This document shows positions 5,778 through 13,345 of a stretch of 19,917 nucleotides of DNA, in pieces; position 1 is the first letter of the stretch; each line of letters begins with the position of its first letter. A model generated the notes under the pieces. That model did not search any database. It worked only from the letters and a program-made list of their open reading frames with translations, and had not been told where the DNA came from. Both the position numbers and the translations under genes were made by a program. Source of the stretch: Gammaproteobacteria bacterium UBA2955 (GTDB lineage: Bacteria; Pseudomonadota; Gammaproteobacteria; Pseudomonadales; Azotimanducaceae); assembly GCA_002348825.1 (NCBI GenBank), contig DEBN01000118.1, forward strand, positions 19,953 to 39,869. The letters run 5' to 3'.

Positions 5778-8477
5778 GTGGCCGACCTGATTAACAATCA
5801 AGTTCCTTTAGAGGAATTGCAGGCACTGCTTGCGGACGACAAGCGCGAATGGATTGAAGCCATCGACGCCATCTACAACGAGTATGGCGAAGCTGGGGTG
5901 CGCGAGATTCTGCGAAATCTGCAGGACCACGTGCTCAGTCGAAACGTCGCATTAGACGAAGCGACTCTGAATACGCCTTACATCAACAGCATTGCGCCGG
6001 ACGACCAGCCGATCTATCCCGGTAATATCGAGATTGAAGAGCGCATTGAAAAAATACTGCGCTGGAACGCCATTGCGATGGTCCTGCAGGCTCAGGATAA
6101 GGGCATTGGTGTGGGAGGTCATATTGCGACCTATGCCTCGTGTGCAACGATGCTCGAGGTCGGGTTCAATCACTTCTTCCGTGGCGCCGGTCCAGATAAC
6201 GATCGGGGCTCCGCGGACATGCTGCTGCCCCAGCCCCATGCCGCCCCCGGTGTCTATGCACGCGCATATCTCGAGGGTCGCTTATCGCTGCAGCAACTGC
6301 AGAATTATCGTCAAGAGTTGGGCGCTGGTGGCGGTCTATCCTCGTATCCGCACCCGCGTAGCATGCCGGAGTTTTGGGAGGTACCTAACGCGTCGATGGG
6401 CTTATCGACCCCGTCTGCCATCTATCAGGCGCGGTTTGCTAAATATCTAGAAAATCGCGGGTTAAAGCAGGCCGCCAGCGGCAAGGTTTGGTGTTTTATT
6501 GGTGATGGTGAGTCCGACGAACCGGAGGTGTTGGGAAGTATCAGTCTGGCAGCCCGTGAAAAGCTCGACAATCTGATCCTTGTAGTGAACTGCAATCTGC
6601 AACGACTGGACGGTCCCGTGCGTGGTAATGGCAAAATTATCCAGGAACTCGAGCGCGTATTTCGCGGAGCCGATTGGAACGTGATCAAAGTGATCTGGGG
6701 CAGCGGTTGGGATGGGTTGCTGGCGCGAGATTACGACGGCGTGTTACGGCAGCGGATGGATGAGTGTCTAGACGGCGATTACCAGATGTATTCCGTGCTG
6801 CCGGGCGACGTGCAGCGCGAACATTGGGTAGAAGGCAATCCCGCGCTGGAACAAATGATGAACTCGCTGACCGACGAAGAGGTGCGGGCGATAAAGCGTG
6901 GCGGCCAGGATCAGAAGAAACTGTATGCGGCGTTTGCCAAGGCGCATGCGAATGGGGGTCGCCCCAGCGTGATTCTGGTTAAAACGGTCAAAGGCGATGG
7001 CATGGGCGCTCAGGGCAAAAATACCGCGCATCAGTATAAGAACATGTCTGCAGACGAGCGAGTCAAGGTGGCACGGGAGTTGAACATTCCGTTGAGCGAA
7101 CAGGCGGCTATAGCCGCCGAGTTTTATCGACCGGAGGATGACTCCGCGGAGTTAGTATATTTGCGCAACCAGCGAACGCGCCTGGGCGGGCACATCCCAA
7201 ACCGGCACGTGCATTGCGCGGCGTTAGACGTTCCGTCGATTGACGAGTTTGCTGAATTTCTTGGCGATTACGCTGGGCGCGAGATGTCGACCACTATGGT
7301 GATGGTGCGCTTGTTATCGACGCTGCTGAAACAACCGGAGCTTGGCCGTTACGTTGTACCGATAGTGCCTGATGAAGCGCGCACCTTTGGCATGGATGGC
7401 TTATTTAAGGTCGCGGGTATCTATTCGCCGGAAGGACAGAAGTACCGACCGGTGGATGCGGACAGTCTGCTGCCGTATCGGGAGGCTGCAGACGGGCAGA
7501 TCCTGCAGGAGGGCATCTGCGAAGTTGGCGCCATGGCCTCGTTTATGGCTGCAGGCAGTGCCTATGCAGTGCACGGCCTGCCCATGATTCCGTTTTACAT
7601 TTTTTATTCGATGTTTGGCTTTCAGCGTGTCGGCGACATGATCTGGAGTTGCGGTGACATGATGTGCAAGGGGTTTTTGTTGGGTGGCACAGCTGGTCGC
7701 ACGACGCTTAACGGTGAAGGCTTGCAGCACCAGGACGGGCACTCGCATATTCTGGCCAGCACGGTCCCCAATCTTCGCAGTTACGATCCCGCGTTCGGTT
7801 TCGAAGTCACAGCTTTGGTTCGCGAAGGCATGCATCAGATGTATGGGTTGCAGCAAGACGTCTTCTATTACCTAACGCTCTACAACGAGAATCACACGAT
7901 GCTCAGTCTGACGCAGATTGCCCAGCAAACTAACGTTTCTGAAGACGAGGTGCTGCAAGGTGTGGTGGCTGGCGGCTATCGCTTATATCGAGGGCGTGAG
8001 GACGCTGCTTGTACTGTGCACATTTTGGCAAGCGGCAGCATAATGCAGCAGGCGTTGTTGGCGAGGGACGCGTTGGAAAGCTTAGACATTGGCGTTTGTG
8101 TTTGGAGCATGACCAGTTTTGTCGAACTGCAGCGCGAAGCGCATGCCTGCCAGCAGTACAATCGTGAGAATCCGCAGGATGAGCCCAAGGTTGCGCGTCT
8201 GCATAAGATGTTTGGTGATGAGTCTGGAGTGTTCATTGCGGTGACGGACTACATGGCGGCGCTTGCGCAAGGTATTGCCGCGTGGATGCCTGCAGGTTTT
8301 GAAGTGCTCGGCACAGACGGATACGGATTGTCGGAATCACGGTCGCGCCTGCGTGAACATTTTGCGGTAGATGCTATGGCTGTTGTCGAGGCCTCGCTTA
8401 GCTCGCTTTACCGGAATGGTCATGTCGACCAAGACCAATTAGAGTCGGCGGTGCAGGGACTGCGACGGCATAAATAA
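5778..8477 (+). CDS. aceE: AceE-type homodimeric 2-oxoacid (pyruvate) dehydrogenase E1 component
   Basis: A full-length thiamine-diphosphate E1 of 899 residues (E. coli AceE is 887). It decarboxylates a 2-oxoacid and passes the acyl group to the lipoyl E2. Visible landmarks: GGHIATY (H115), QPHAAPG (H154), the ThDP motif GDGESDEPE (242-250) with NCNLQRLDGP, KNTAHQ (H418), DEARTFGMDGLF (E533) and the cofactor-activating glutamate in QILQEGI (E578), then LQHQDGHSH (H651). The start is GTG with no good Shine-Dalgarno, 11 bases after the HIT gene, so coupling is likely. There is no E2 or E3 gene in the window, unlike a normal aceEF-lpd operon. It could serve the housekeeping complex from a distance or be a paralogue for another 2-oxoacid, such as 2-oxobutyrate as in Pseudomonas MdeB. 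Confidence 0.9.
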   Translation: MADLINNQVPLEELQALLADDKREWIEAIDAIYNEYGEAGVREILRNLQDHVLSRNVALDEATLNTPYINSIAPDDQPIYPGNIEIEERIEKILRWNAIAMVLQAQDKGIGVGGHIATYASCATMLEVGFNHFFRGAGPDNDRGSADMLLPQPHAAPGVYARAYLEGRLSLQQLQNYRQELGAGGGLSSYPHPRSMPEFWEVPNASMGLSTPSAIYQARFAKYLENRGLKQAASGKVWCFIGDGESDEPEVLGSISLAAREKLDNLILVVNCNLQRLDGPVRGNGKIIQELERVFRGADWNVIKVIWGSGWDGLLARDYDGVLRQRMDECLDGDYQMYSVLPGDVQREHWVEGNPALEQMMNSLTDEEVRAIKRGGQDQKKLYAAFAKAHANGGRPSVILVKTVKGDGMGAQGKNTAHQYKNMSADERVKVARELNIPLSEQAAIAAEFYRPEDDSAELVYLRNQRTRLGGHIPNRHVHCAALDVPSIDEFAEFLGDYAGREMSTTMVMVRLLSTLLKQPELGRYVVPIVPDEARTFGMDGLFKVAGIYSPEGQKYRPVDADSLLPYREAADGQILQEGICEVGAMASFMAAGSAYAVHGLPMIPFYIFYSMFGFQRVGDMIWSCGDMMCKGFLLGGTAGRTTLNGEGLQHQDGHSHILASTVPNLRSYDPAFGFEVTALVREGMHQMYGLQQDVFYYLTLYNENHTMLSLTQIAQQTNVSEDEVLQGVVAGGYRLYRGREDAACTVHILASGSIMQQALLARDALESLDIGVCVWSMTSFVELQREAHACQQYNRENPQDEPKVARLHKMFGDESGVFIAVTDYMAALAQGIAAWMPAGFEVLGTDGYGLSESRSRLREHFAVDAMAVVEASLSSLYRNGHVDQDQLESAVQGLRRHK

Positions 8478-8496
8478 CTGGGTTTACGGGAGGATA

Positions 8497-9480
8497 ATGC
8501 AGGATTTTAATAACAAGATTGCGGTGGTGACCGGTGGCGGCACCGGTATGGGCCGAGAACTCGTGTGTCAGCTCATTGCCGCCGGCGCGCACGTAGCGAT
8601 GTGTGATGTTTCAGCGGAAAATATGGCGCAGACCCATACGCTGGCCAGCGCGCTGGGCCAGGGGCGCCTCACCAGCCATAACTGCGATGTATCCAGTGAA
8701 CAGGATGTGTTGCGCTTTCGCGACGAAGTGGCCCAACAGCACGATACCCAGCACATCAATCTATTGTTCAATAATGCGGGTATCGCCGGTGGCGGAAGTG
8801 TTGTAGACATAGATCGGCAGGAATGGGAACGCACTTTTGGAGTCTGTTGGTATGGCGTGTTCTATGGCTGCACGGCGTTTATGCCGATGCTGGTGGCCAG
8901 CGATGAAGCGCATATCATCAACACCAGCTCAGTAAACGGATTTTGGGCCACGGTGGGTCCAATGACGCCGCATAGCTCTTATTCGGCAGCTAAATTTGCT
9001 GTAAAAGGTTTCACCGAGGCACTGATTACTGATCTGCGTATGAATGCGCCCCATGTGCGTTGCTCGGTGGTTATGCCAGGACACATTGGCACCTCTATTG
9101 CGCTGAATACTTCCGCGGTGTTGGGTAAACACAGCGCTATGGAACTAGATGAAGAGGAGGTCGCCGATATCCGTGAGCGTTATCTGGCGTTCGGCTTGCC
9201 GGTAGATAATGTGCCGGATGATCATATTCGCCAGATGGTGCGTCAGCAGCAGGAGGATTTCCGCGATAAGGCTCCGACTACGGCCAGCGCCGCGGCGACG
9301 ATTATTTTAGACGGTGTGCGTGAACAACGCTGGCGTATTCTGGTGGGGGAGGATGCTAAGGTGCTGGATGCGATGGTGCGTCAAGAGCCGGAACAGGCGT
9401 ACGAGGTGTCCTTTCTGGAAAAATTAAACCAGCAGGGGCATATGGGTTTGGCTCGAAATGACGAGCAAACGGAAGGCTAA
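8497..9480 (+). CDS. Short-chain dehydrogenase/reductase (SDR), long C-terminal type
   Basis: A classical SDR of 327 residues, about 70 longer than the 250-residue norm because of a C-terminal extension. It has the NAD(P) motif TGGGTGMG (12-19), CDV at 63-65, NNAG (92-95), the catalytic serine in NTSSVNG (S145), and YSAAK (Y162, K166). The extension contains AAATIILDGVREQRWRILVG, a pattern seen in SDRs found next to thiolase-like and acyl-CoA genes. It probably oxidises a hydroxyl group of an acyl-CoA or ring substrate. An excellent GGGAGG site lies 3 bases from the ATG, 19 bases after aceE. The following gene begins 9 bases after its stop, so it belongs to the same operon. The substrate is unknown. 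Confidence 0.9.
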   Translation: MQDFNNKIAVVTGGGTGMGRELVCQLIAAGAHVAMCDVSAENMAQTHTLASALGQGRLTSHNCDVSSEQDVLRFRDEVAQQHDTQHINLLFNNAGIAGGGSVVDIDRQEWERTFGVCWYGVFYGCTAFMPMLVASDEAHIINTSSVNGFWATVGPMTPHSSYSAAKFAVKGFTEALITDLRMNAPHVRCSVVMPGHIGTSIALNTSAVLGKHSAMELDEEEVADIRERYLAFGLPVDNVPDDHIRQMVRQQQEDFRDKAPTTASAAATIILDGVREQRWRILVGEDAKVLDAMVRQEPEQAYEVSFLEKLNQQGHMGLARNDEQTEG

Positions 9481-9489
9481 GGGGGAGTT

Positions 9490-10683
9490 ATGGCGAGTCA
9501 GAGCCGAGATGCGGCAATTGTTGGGATTCACGAATACCCATCGCGAGATGTGGATGGGAAGGTCAATTCCCTGCAAATAAAGGCGGCCAGTGCGGCTAAA
9601 GCGCTGGCCGATGCCGGTTTGACCTGGCGTGACGTGGACGCCATTTATGACGCTGGCGAGGGCGCACCCATGAGCGGCTTAATGATTTCCGAATACTTCG
9701 GTATTCAGCCGACAGTAATGGACACTACCGGCGTGGGTGGCAGTTCTTATGAGTTTCATACCGCTCACGCCTTGCGGGCCATTCGACAAGGTAAGGCTAA
9801 AGTTGCTTTGCTCACTTACGGTTCGACAGCTCACAGCAATGCCATGGCTATCGGTGCCGGCGGGCGCGGTGGAGGTGTTAGTCCTGGCGATAATATGGAG
9901 ACCTTTGCCGGGCAGACGTTGATTGCAAACTACGCCATGGTGGCGCACAGGCATATGCATGAATATGGCACAACCAGCGAACAGCTGGCGGAAATTTCTA
10001 CCGCCACTCGCTACCATGCCATGCGCAATCCGGAAGCGGTTCAGGCGATGACGGATTTAGAGTTCGTCGGCATACAAGAGACCACCATAGAGGACGTAGT
10101 GAGCTCCCGCATGATTGCTGACCCATTACACTTGTTGGAGTGTTGCATGGTGTCAGACGGCGGTGGCGCGGTAGTGATCGCGAGTGCTGAGGTCGCAGCC
10201 AATTGCAAAAAACCACCGGTATGGATATTGGGCACTGGCGAAGCCACGAAGTATCCGCAAAACGGCGCTGACATCACTACTTCGGCGGGAGCTCAGTCTG
10301 CGCCCATTGCTTATGCTGAAGCGGGCGTGACCGCTGCAGACATGGACATCGCCATGATTTACGACTCGTTCAGTATCACTGTGTTGACGTTGCTGGAAGA
10401 CTTAGGCTTCTGTGCCAAGGGCGAGGGCGGTGCCTGGGTTGAGGGCGGGCGCTTGCGCTTTGACCGACCCGAGGACGGGCCCGCGTTAAACACCGACGGC
10501 GGCGGTTTGTCGTCAAATCATCCGGGTATGCGTGGCATATTTTTGCTGCTCGAAGCGACACGCCAACTTCGAGGCGAGTCGACGTCGCAGGTGGCGGATG
10601 CGGAACTCGCCATTGCCCACGGTAACGGGGGCATGCTCGGTGGACGCCATTCAGCAGGAACCGTGATTTTGGGGAGAAACTAG
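9490..10683 (+). CDS. Thiolase-fold protein of the lipid-transfer (SCPx/Ltp2-like) group, without the acylated cysteine
   Basis: A thiolase-superfamily protein of 397 residues. The N-terminal position where thiolases carry the acylated cysteine reads DTTGVGGSSYEFH (78-90) with no Cys; the C-terminal Cys position reads HGNGGMLGG, with N379 instead. YDSFSITVLTLLEDLGF (291-307) and NTDGGGLSSNHPG with a retained histidine (H344) are typical of the lipid-transfer/SCPx-like group. Members paired with a DUF35 protein include Ltp2, a retro-aldolase that removes a steroid side chain. Here a DUF35 gene follows three bases after the stop. A canonical thiolase reaction is therefore doubtful; aldolase or non-catalytic roles are alternatives. 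The ATG has GGGGGAG two bases upstream, directly after the SDR. Confidence 0.88.
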   Translation: MASQSRDAAIVGIHEYPSRDVDGKVNSLQIKAASAAKALADAGLTWRDVDAIYDAGEGAPMSGLMISEYFGIQPTVMDTTGVGGSSYEFHTAHALRAIRQGKAKVALLTYGSTAHSNAMAIGAGGRGGGVSPGDNMETFAGQTLIANYAMVAHRHMHEYGTTSEQLAEISTATRYHAMRNPEAVQAMTDLEFVGIQETTIEDVVSSRMIADPLHLLECCMVSDGGGAVVIASAEVAANCKKPPVWILGTGEATKYPQNGADITTSAGAQSAPIAYAEAGVTAADMDIAMIYDSFSITVLTLLEDLGFCAKGEGGAWVEGGRLRFDRPEDGPALNTDGGGLSSNHPGMRGIFLLLEATRQLRGESTSQVADAELAIAHGNGGMLGGRHSAGTVILGRN

Positions 10684-10686
10684 GAC

Positions 10687-11112
10687 ATGAGCGAAGAGAA
10701 AAAAGCACCGACGCGCCCGCTGCCCAGACTTACTGAGTTAGACACTGCAGAATTTTGGCGTGCTACGAAGGGGAAGGAATTTCGTTACCAACAGTGCAGT
10801 AACTGCCAAACCATTGTTTGGCATCCGCGGGCGCATTGCACGGGATGTGTAGAAAGTAATCTGCAGTGGCAGACCTCTGCTGGTCAGGGTGTAATCTACA
10901 CCTACAGTATCGTGCGTTTGAGCTACCATCCGTTTTTCCGGGGTATGGCGCCTTATGCGGTGGCTTATGTAGATCTCGATGAGGGACCGCGGTTCCTGAC
11001 GAATGTGGTGGGTGTTGAGGACCCAGGCACAGAGGTGCACATTGGTCAGAGAGTGCAATTGCACTGGGAGGAGCACGAAGAACTGTCGATCCCGTTAGTG
11101 ACGCCGGTTTAG
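10687..11112 (+). CDS. DUF35 protein: zinc ribbon plus OB-fold, partner of the thiolase-like protein
   Basis: A small protein of 141 residues with a rubredoxin-like zinc ribbon followed by an OB-fold. The metal ligands are C37, C40, C51 and C54 (CSNC...CTGC). The following GVIYTYSIVRLSYHPFF and PYAVAYVDLDEGPRFLTNV segments are the usual DUF35 OB-fold strands. Members bind thiolase-fold partners and help position the CoA ester, as in the Ltp2-DUF35 steroid aldolase and the archaeal thiolase/HMG-CoA synthase complex. A three-base gap from the thiolase-like gene, with GGGGAG inside the end of that gene as ribosome site, fits co-translation of a fixed complex. It is the last gene of the rightward run and converges with the PHP gene 24 bases away. 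Confidence 0.9.
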   Translation: MSEEKKAPTRPLPRLTELDTAEFWRATKGKEFRYQQCSNCQTIVWHPRAHCTGCVESNLQWQTSAGQGVIYTYSIVRLSYHPFFRGMAPYAVAYVDLDEGPRFLTNVVGVEDPGTEVHIGQRVQLHWEEHEELSIPLVTPV

Positions 11113-11136
11113 TGCCGTAAAACGAGTTTTATAGGC

Positions 11137-11766
11137 TCAGCTTGGGAGTTTTAACGCCTTAAATGCACCGCTCTTAAGGGCCGCGACGAGGTCCTGTTCG
11201 TTGTGCACCGGTTGTTCGAACTCGGTTGCACAACGACCTATATGACTAACGATGTGCGCATCACTGCCGCCGATGCCGCGGTAGCCCAAATCGTCCGCCA
11301 TGCGCTGAGATATGCCGTCTTCGTCATCGCGGCTACCACCGTTGAATACTTCCACAATGCGCACTCCTTCGGGTACCCCGAACTCCTCGAGATGCGCCGC
11401 CATACCCACCCGTTTGCGGCCGGGGTGGCAGGGTACCGCAATCGCGCCGTGTGCGTCGCAAGCGGCGATAACGTCAGCTAACGCGAGGTGAATATTGGTG
11501 AAGTCGAACGCGCGCTGCAGCTCCGGAGTAACACCAAAGACCAGCACATGCCCATACTCGGTCTCGACTTCGGCGCCTTTCAATATCGTTAACCCGTGTT
11601 TTGCACCGAGCGCTACGTAATCAGATTCATCATCGAACTGACGATGCTCGGTCAGCACAAAGCCGTCGATGGCGATTTCTTTGGCCTTAATCCACTGGCA
11701 GTAGTTTTGAACTTTAGCGCGGCCATCGTCAGACTTGATGGAATGCGCATGCAGGTCAAGAATCAT
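11137..11766 (-). CDS. Small PHP-domain phosphoesterase, coupled to coaE
   Basis: A PHP-domain protein of 209 residues that begins directly with the first PHP motif, LDLHAHS. Metal ligands visible in order: H6, H8, D13, TEH (E40, H41), E66, PCHPGRKR (H114) and GGSDAHIVSHIG (D169, H171). It is shorter than the RNase AM gene near the left end and belongs to a different PHP subgroup, similar to stand-alone PHP phosphoesterases of unknown substrate. The ATG at 11766 overlaps the coaE stop by one base (TAATG), with AGGGA about 9 bases upstream; a start at 11793 would overlap coaE by 28 bases. Strict coupling to coaE suggests a nucleotide or coenzyme phosphate as substrate, but that is inference. 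Confidence 0.83.
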   Translation of the reverse strand: MILDLHAHSIKSDDGRAKVQNYCQWIKAKEIAIDGFVLTEHRQFDDESDYVALGAKHGLTILKGAEVETEYGHVLVFGVTPELQRAFDFTNIHLALADVIAACDAHGAIAVPCHPGRKRVGMAAHLEEFGVPEGVRIVEVFNGGSRDDEDGISQRMADDLGYRGIGGSDAHIVSHIGRCATEFEQPVHNEQDLVAALKSGAFKALKLPS

Positions 11767-12365
11767 TAGAGCCGTCCCTGTAATTTTTGCCAATGCACCT
11801 CAAGTTGTTTCAGTAGCTGGGCTTCATCTTCTGAGTTATCGATGATTACGTGTGCTGTAGCAGTGCGCTCGGCGTTGCTGATCTGTGCATCGATACGCGC
11901 TTGTACGCTGGCGGCGTCCACGCCGTCTCGAGCGCTGGCGCGCTTAATGGCTATGTCGGGTTCAACGGTTGTGACCCAAATTTCATCTACCAGCGACTCC
12001 CAGCCGGCCTCGATCAGCACCGCGGCTTCCAGTACGACTACCGTATCTGGGTTGGCGGTTAAGCTTTGTTGAATCTCGCTGACGGCCATATCTTGGATTG
12101 CAGGCCAGACGATATCGGTGAGTTTTTTCAAATTGCCGTCTTCGCCAAACACTTTGGCGCCCAATGCGCGACGGTCGACCTCACCGTCGGCGCCGATAAT
12201 GTCTTCGCCAAACTGCTTAACTACTTTATGGAACGCCTCTGAGCCTTTGACGTAAGCGCGGTGTCCGAGTTTGTCGGCATCGATGACCGAGGCACCATTG
12301 TGTTCTAGCGCCTTCGCAACGGTAGATTTGCCGGACGCGATGCCGCCCGTCAGCCCAATAATCAA
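11766..12365 (-). CDS. coaE: Dephospho-CoA kinase, similar to the kinase domain of animal CoA synthase
   Basis: The last enzyme of CoA synthesis, phosphorylating the 3'-hydroxyl of dephospho-CoA with ATP. The P-loop is GGIASGKST (7-15) followed by VIDADKLGHRAY. Length is 199 residues, the family norm. The start is TTG at 12365 with AGGGAG six bases upstream; translation then opens with IIGLTGG, as expected, and the longer frame from an ATG at 12434 adds 23 residues with no family match. Segments such as LGHRAY, KVFG, KLTDIVWP and AAVLIEAGW match, from memory, the kinase domain of human COASY better than E. coli CoaE. It is not next to yacG/pilD as is common in gammaproteobacteria; instead a PHP gene follows by a one-base overlap. 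Confidence 0.92.
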   Translation of the reverse strand: MIIGLTGGIASGKSTVAKALEHNGASVIDADKLGHRAYVKGSEAFHKVVKQFGEDIIGADGEVDRRALGAKVFGEDGNLKKLTDIVWPAIQDMAVSEIQQSLTANPDTVVVLEAAVLIEAGWESLVDEIWVTTVEPDIAIKRASARDGVDAASVQARIDAQISNAERTATAHVIIDNSEDEAQLLKQLEVHWQKLQGRL

Positions 12366-12371
12366 ACCAAA

Positions 12372-12377
12372 CTCCCT
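12372..12377 (-). promoter_or_regulatory. Ribosome binding site supporting the coaE TTG start
   Basis: AGGGAG on the minus strand is separated by six bases from TTG at 12365. This is the only well-placed site ahead of the P-loop and decides the start in favour of the TTG. Confidence 0.65.
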
Positions 12378-12433
12378 GAAAAATCGACAGCCTGAGAGTT
12401 TAGCGTCGTGAGCGGCTGAAAGCGACTTGCGCA

Positions 12434-12463
12434 TTGGGTTGAGACAGCGGCTCGAGCTATCAT
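12434..12463 (+). promoter_or_regulatory. Possible sigma-70-like promoter of the ferredoxin gene
   Basis: TTGGGT (12434-12439) and TATCAT (12458-12463) are separated by 18 bases. Transcription would begin close to the ATG at 12470. Matches to consensus are partial, so this is a weak call. Confidence 0.25.
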
Positions 12464-12469
12464 GTAGCG

Positions 12470-12790
12470 ATGATTAGAGTGACCTTTGTGCAGCCCAACG
12501 GCGACGCCTACAGCTACGATGCCAAAGTTGGCGATACTCTGATGGATGTGGCGCTGGATAATGGGGTAGACGGCATCATTGCTCACTGTGGCGGTGGGTG
12601 TACATGTTGCACATGCCACACCTGGTTGCGCGAACCGTGGACCGAGAGACTCGGTCCCGCGACCGGCGATGAAGCTGAATTACTCGACTACGCGTTGGGC
12701 CGCAGCGAGCGCAGTCGTCTGGCGTGTCAGATTCGCCTTGTCGAAAGTATGGACGGACTTATCGTTGAGGTGCCGTCACAGCAAGGCTAG
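12470..12790 (+). CDS. Adrenodoxin-type [2Fe-2S] ferredoxin
   Basis: A ferredoxin of 106 residues. Cluster ligands follow the adrenodoxin/putidaredoxin pattern: C40, C46, C49 and C86 (C-x5-C-x2-C then a distant Cys in LACQIRL). The loop CGGGCTCCTCH also holds two further cysteines, C44 and C47, which is unusually rich. ATGDEAELLDYA and SRLACQI are typical of the class that carries electrons to cytochromes P450 or assists Fe-S assembly. No reductase, P450 or isc gene is present in the window, so a free-standing electron carrier for an oxygenase encoded elsewhere is the likeliest role. There is no evident Shine-Dalgarno ahead of the ATG at 12470. The gene is divergent from coaE over 104 bases and converges with the membrane-protein gene. 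Confidence 0.9.
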   Translation: MIRVTFVQPNGDAYSYDAKVGDTLMDVALDNGVDGIIAHCGGGCTCCTCHTWLREPWTERLGPATGDEAELLDYALGRSERSRLACQIRLVESMDGLIVEVPSQQG

Positions 12791-12842
12791 CCTGACCTAG
12801 TTGCAAATGCCTCGGTAGGCCGCGTGCCGAGCACTCATCCGC

Positions 12843-13220
12843 TTAGTCAGCGGCGCTACTCGACCAGCGCGACGCGGAAAACAGTAATACGGCGGCGAGT
12901 ACAACCTCAGCGACAATTTGTGGGGTGGCGAAGGCGGCGCCATGCATCAACCAAGCCAACGTGCGAAAAACAGCCGCCAGCAATAGAACAATGGCAGCGC
13001 TTGTCACCCAGTGCGGACTTTCTTTCCAAGCCCCGTACAGACTAAAACCCGCGACGGCGACGAAGAATGAGGTGAAATCTCCGATCTGAGTGCTCCGGCC
13101 CAAACCGTCGAGCAATGGCATACCAAGACCCGCAGCTGCACTTGCGGGGTCAGTTATCCAACCCACCGCAGTAACAAGCATCAACAGTCCTACTAGACCA
13201 GACAAAATTCTCGGCAACAT
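12843..13220 (-). CDS. Small four-helix membrane protein of unknown function
   Basis: A hydrophobic protein of 125 residues with four likely membrane helices: about 5-22, 48-65, 72-92 and 100-116. There is no cleavable signal, cofactor motif or catalytic residue set that I recognise. The size and pattern resemble small DoxX/DUF4345-like inner-membrane proteins, but this is a guess from topology. The ATG at 13220 has GGAG seven bases upstream, giving MLPRILSGLVGLLML as N-terminus; an in-frame ATG at 13241 has no good site. It is transcribed alone, converging with the ferredoxin gene and divergent from the second SDR gene. Confidence 0.72.
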   Translation of the reverse strand: MLPRILSGLVGLLMLVTAVGWITDPASAAAGLGMPLLDGLGRSTQIGDFTSFFVAVAGFSLYGAWKESPHWVTSAAIVLLLAAVFRTLAWLMHGAAFATPQIVAEVVLAAVLLFSASRWSSSAAD

Positions 13221-13345
13221 TATCGCTCTCCACCAATGCATGAATGAGGTTGCAGTATAGGCTCCCCAGCGCTGTTAAGTGCAGGATGAATTTTCCGAGT
13301 AGACAGGTAGGATGGAGGGCTGAACAACGACAAGAGCAAGCCGAA

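Noticed and set aside
11118..11131. TAAAAC/GTTTTA inverted repeat between the DUF35 and PHP genes
   Set aside because: AT-rich with a two-base loop; too weak for a bidirectional terminator.
11767..11793. Longer PHP start at 11793
   Set aside because: It would overlap coaE by 28 bases; the ATG at 11766 gives a one-base overlap and begins exactly at the PHP motif.
12366..12434. ATG at 12434 for coaE
   Set aside because: It adds 23 residues unlike CoaE; TTG at 12365 has AGGGAG six bases upstream and begins at IIGLTGG.
12808..12833. Hairpin CTCGG/CCGAG between the converging ferredoxin and membrane-protein genes
   Set aside because: The stem is short with a bulge and there is no T tract on either strand, so I do not call a terminator.
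13244..13345. ATG at 13244 or 13286 for the second SDR
   Set aside because: Residues before MSLAGKKIIITG have no SDR character, and the Rossmann strand should begin within about ten residues of the start.
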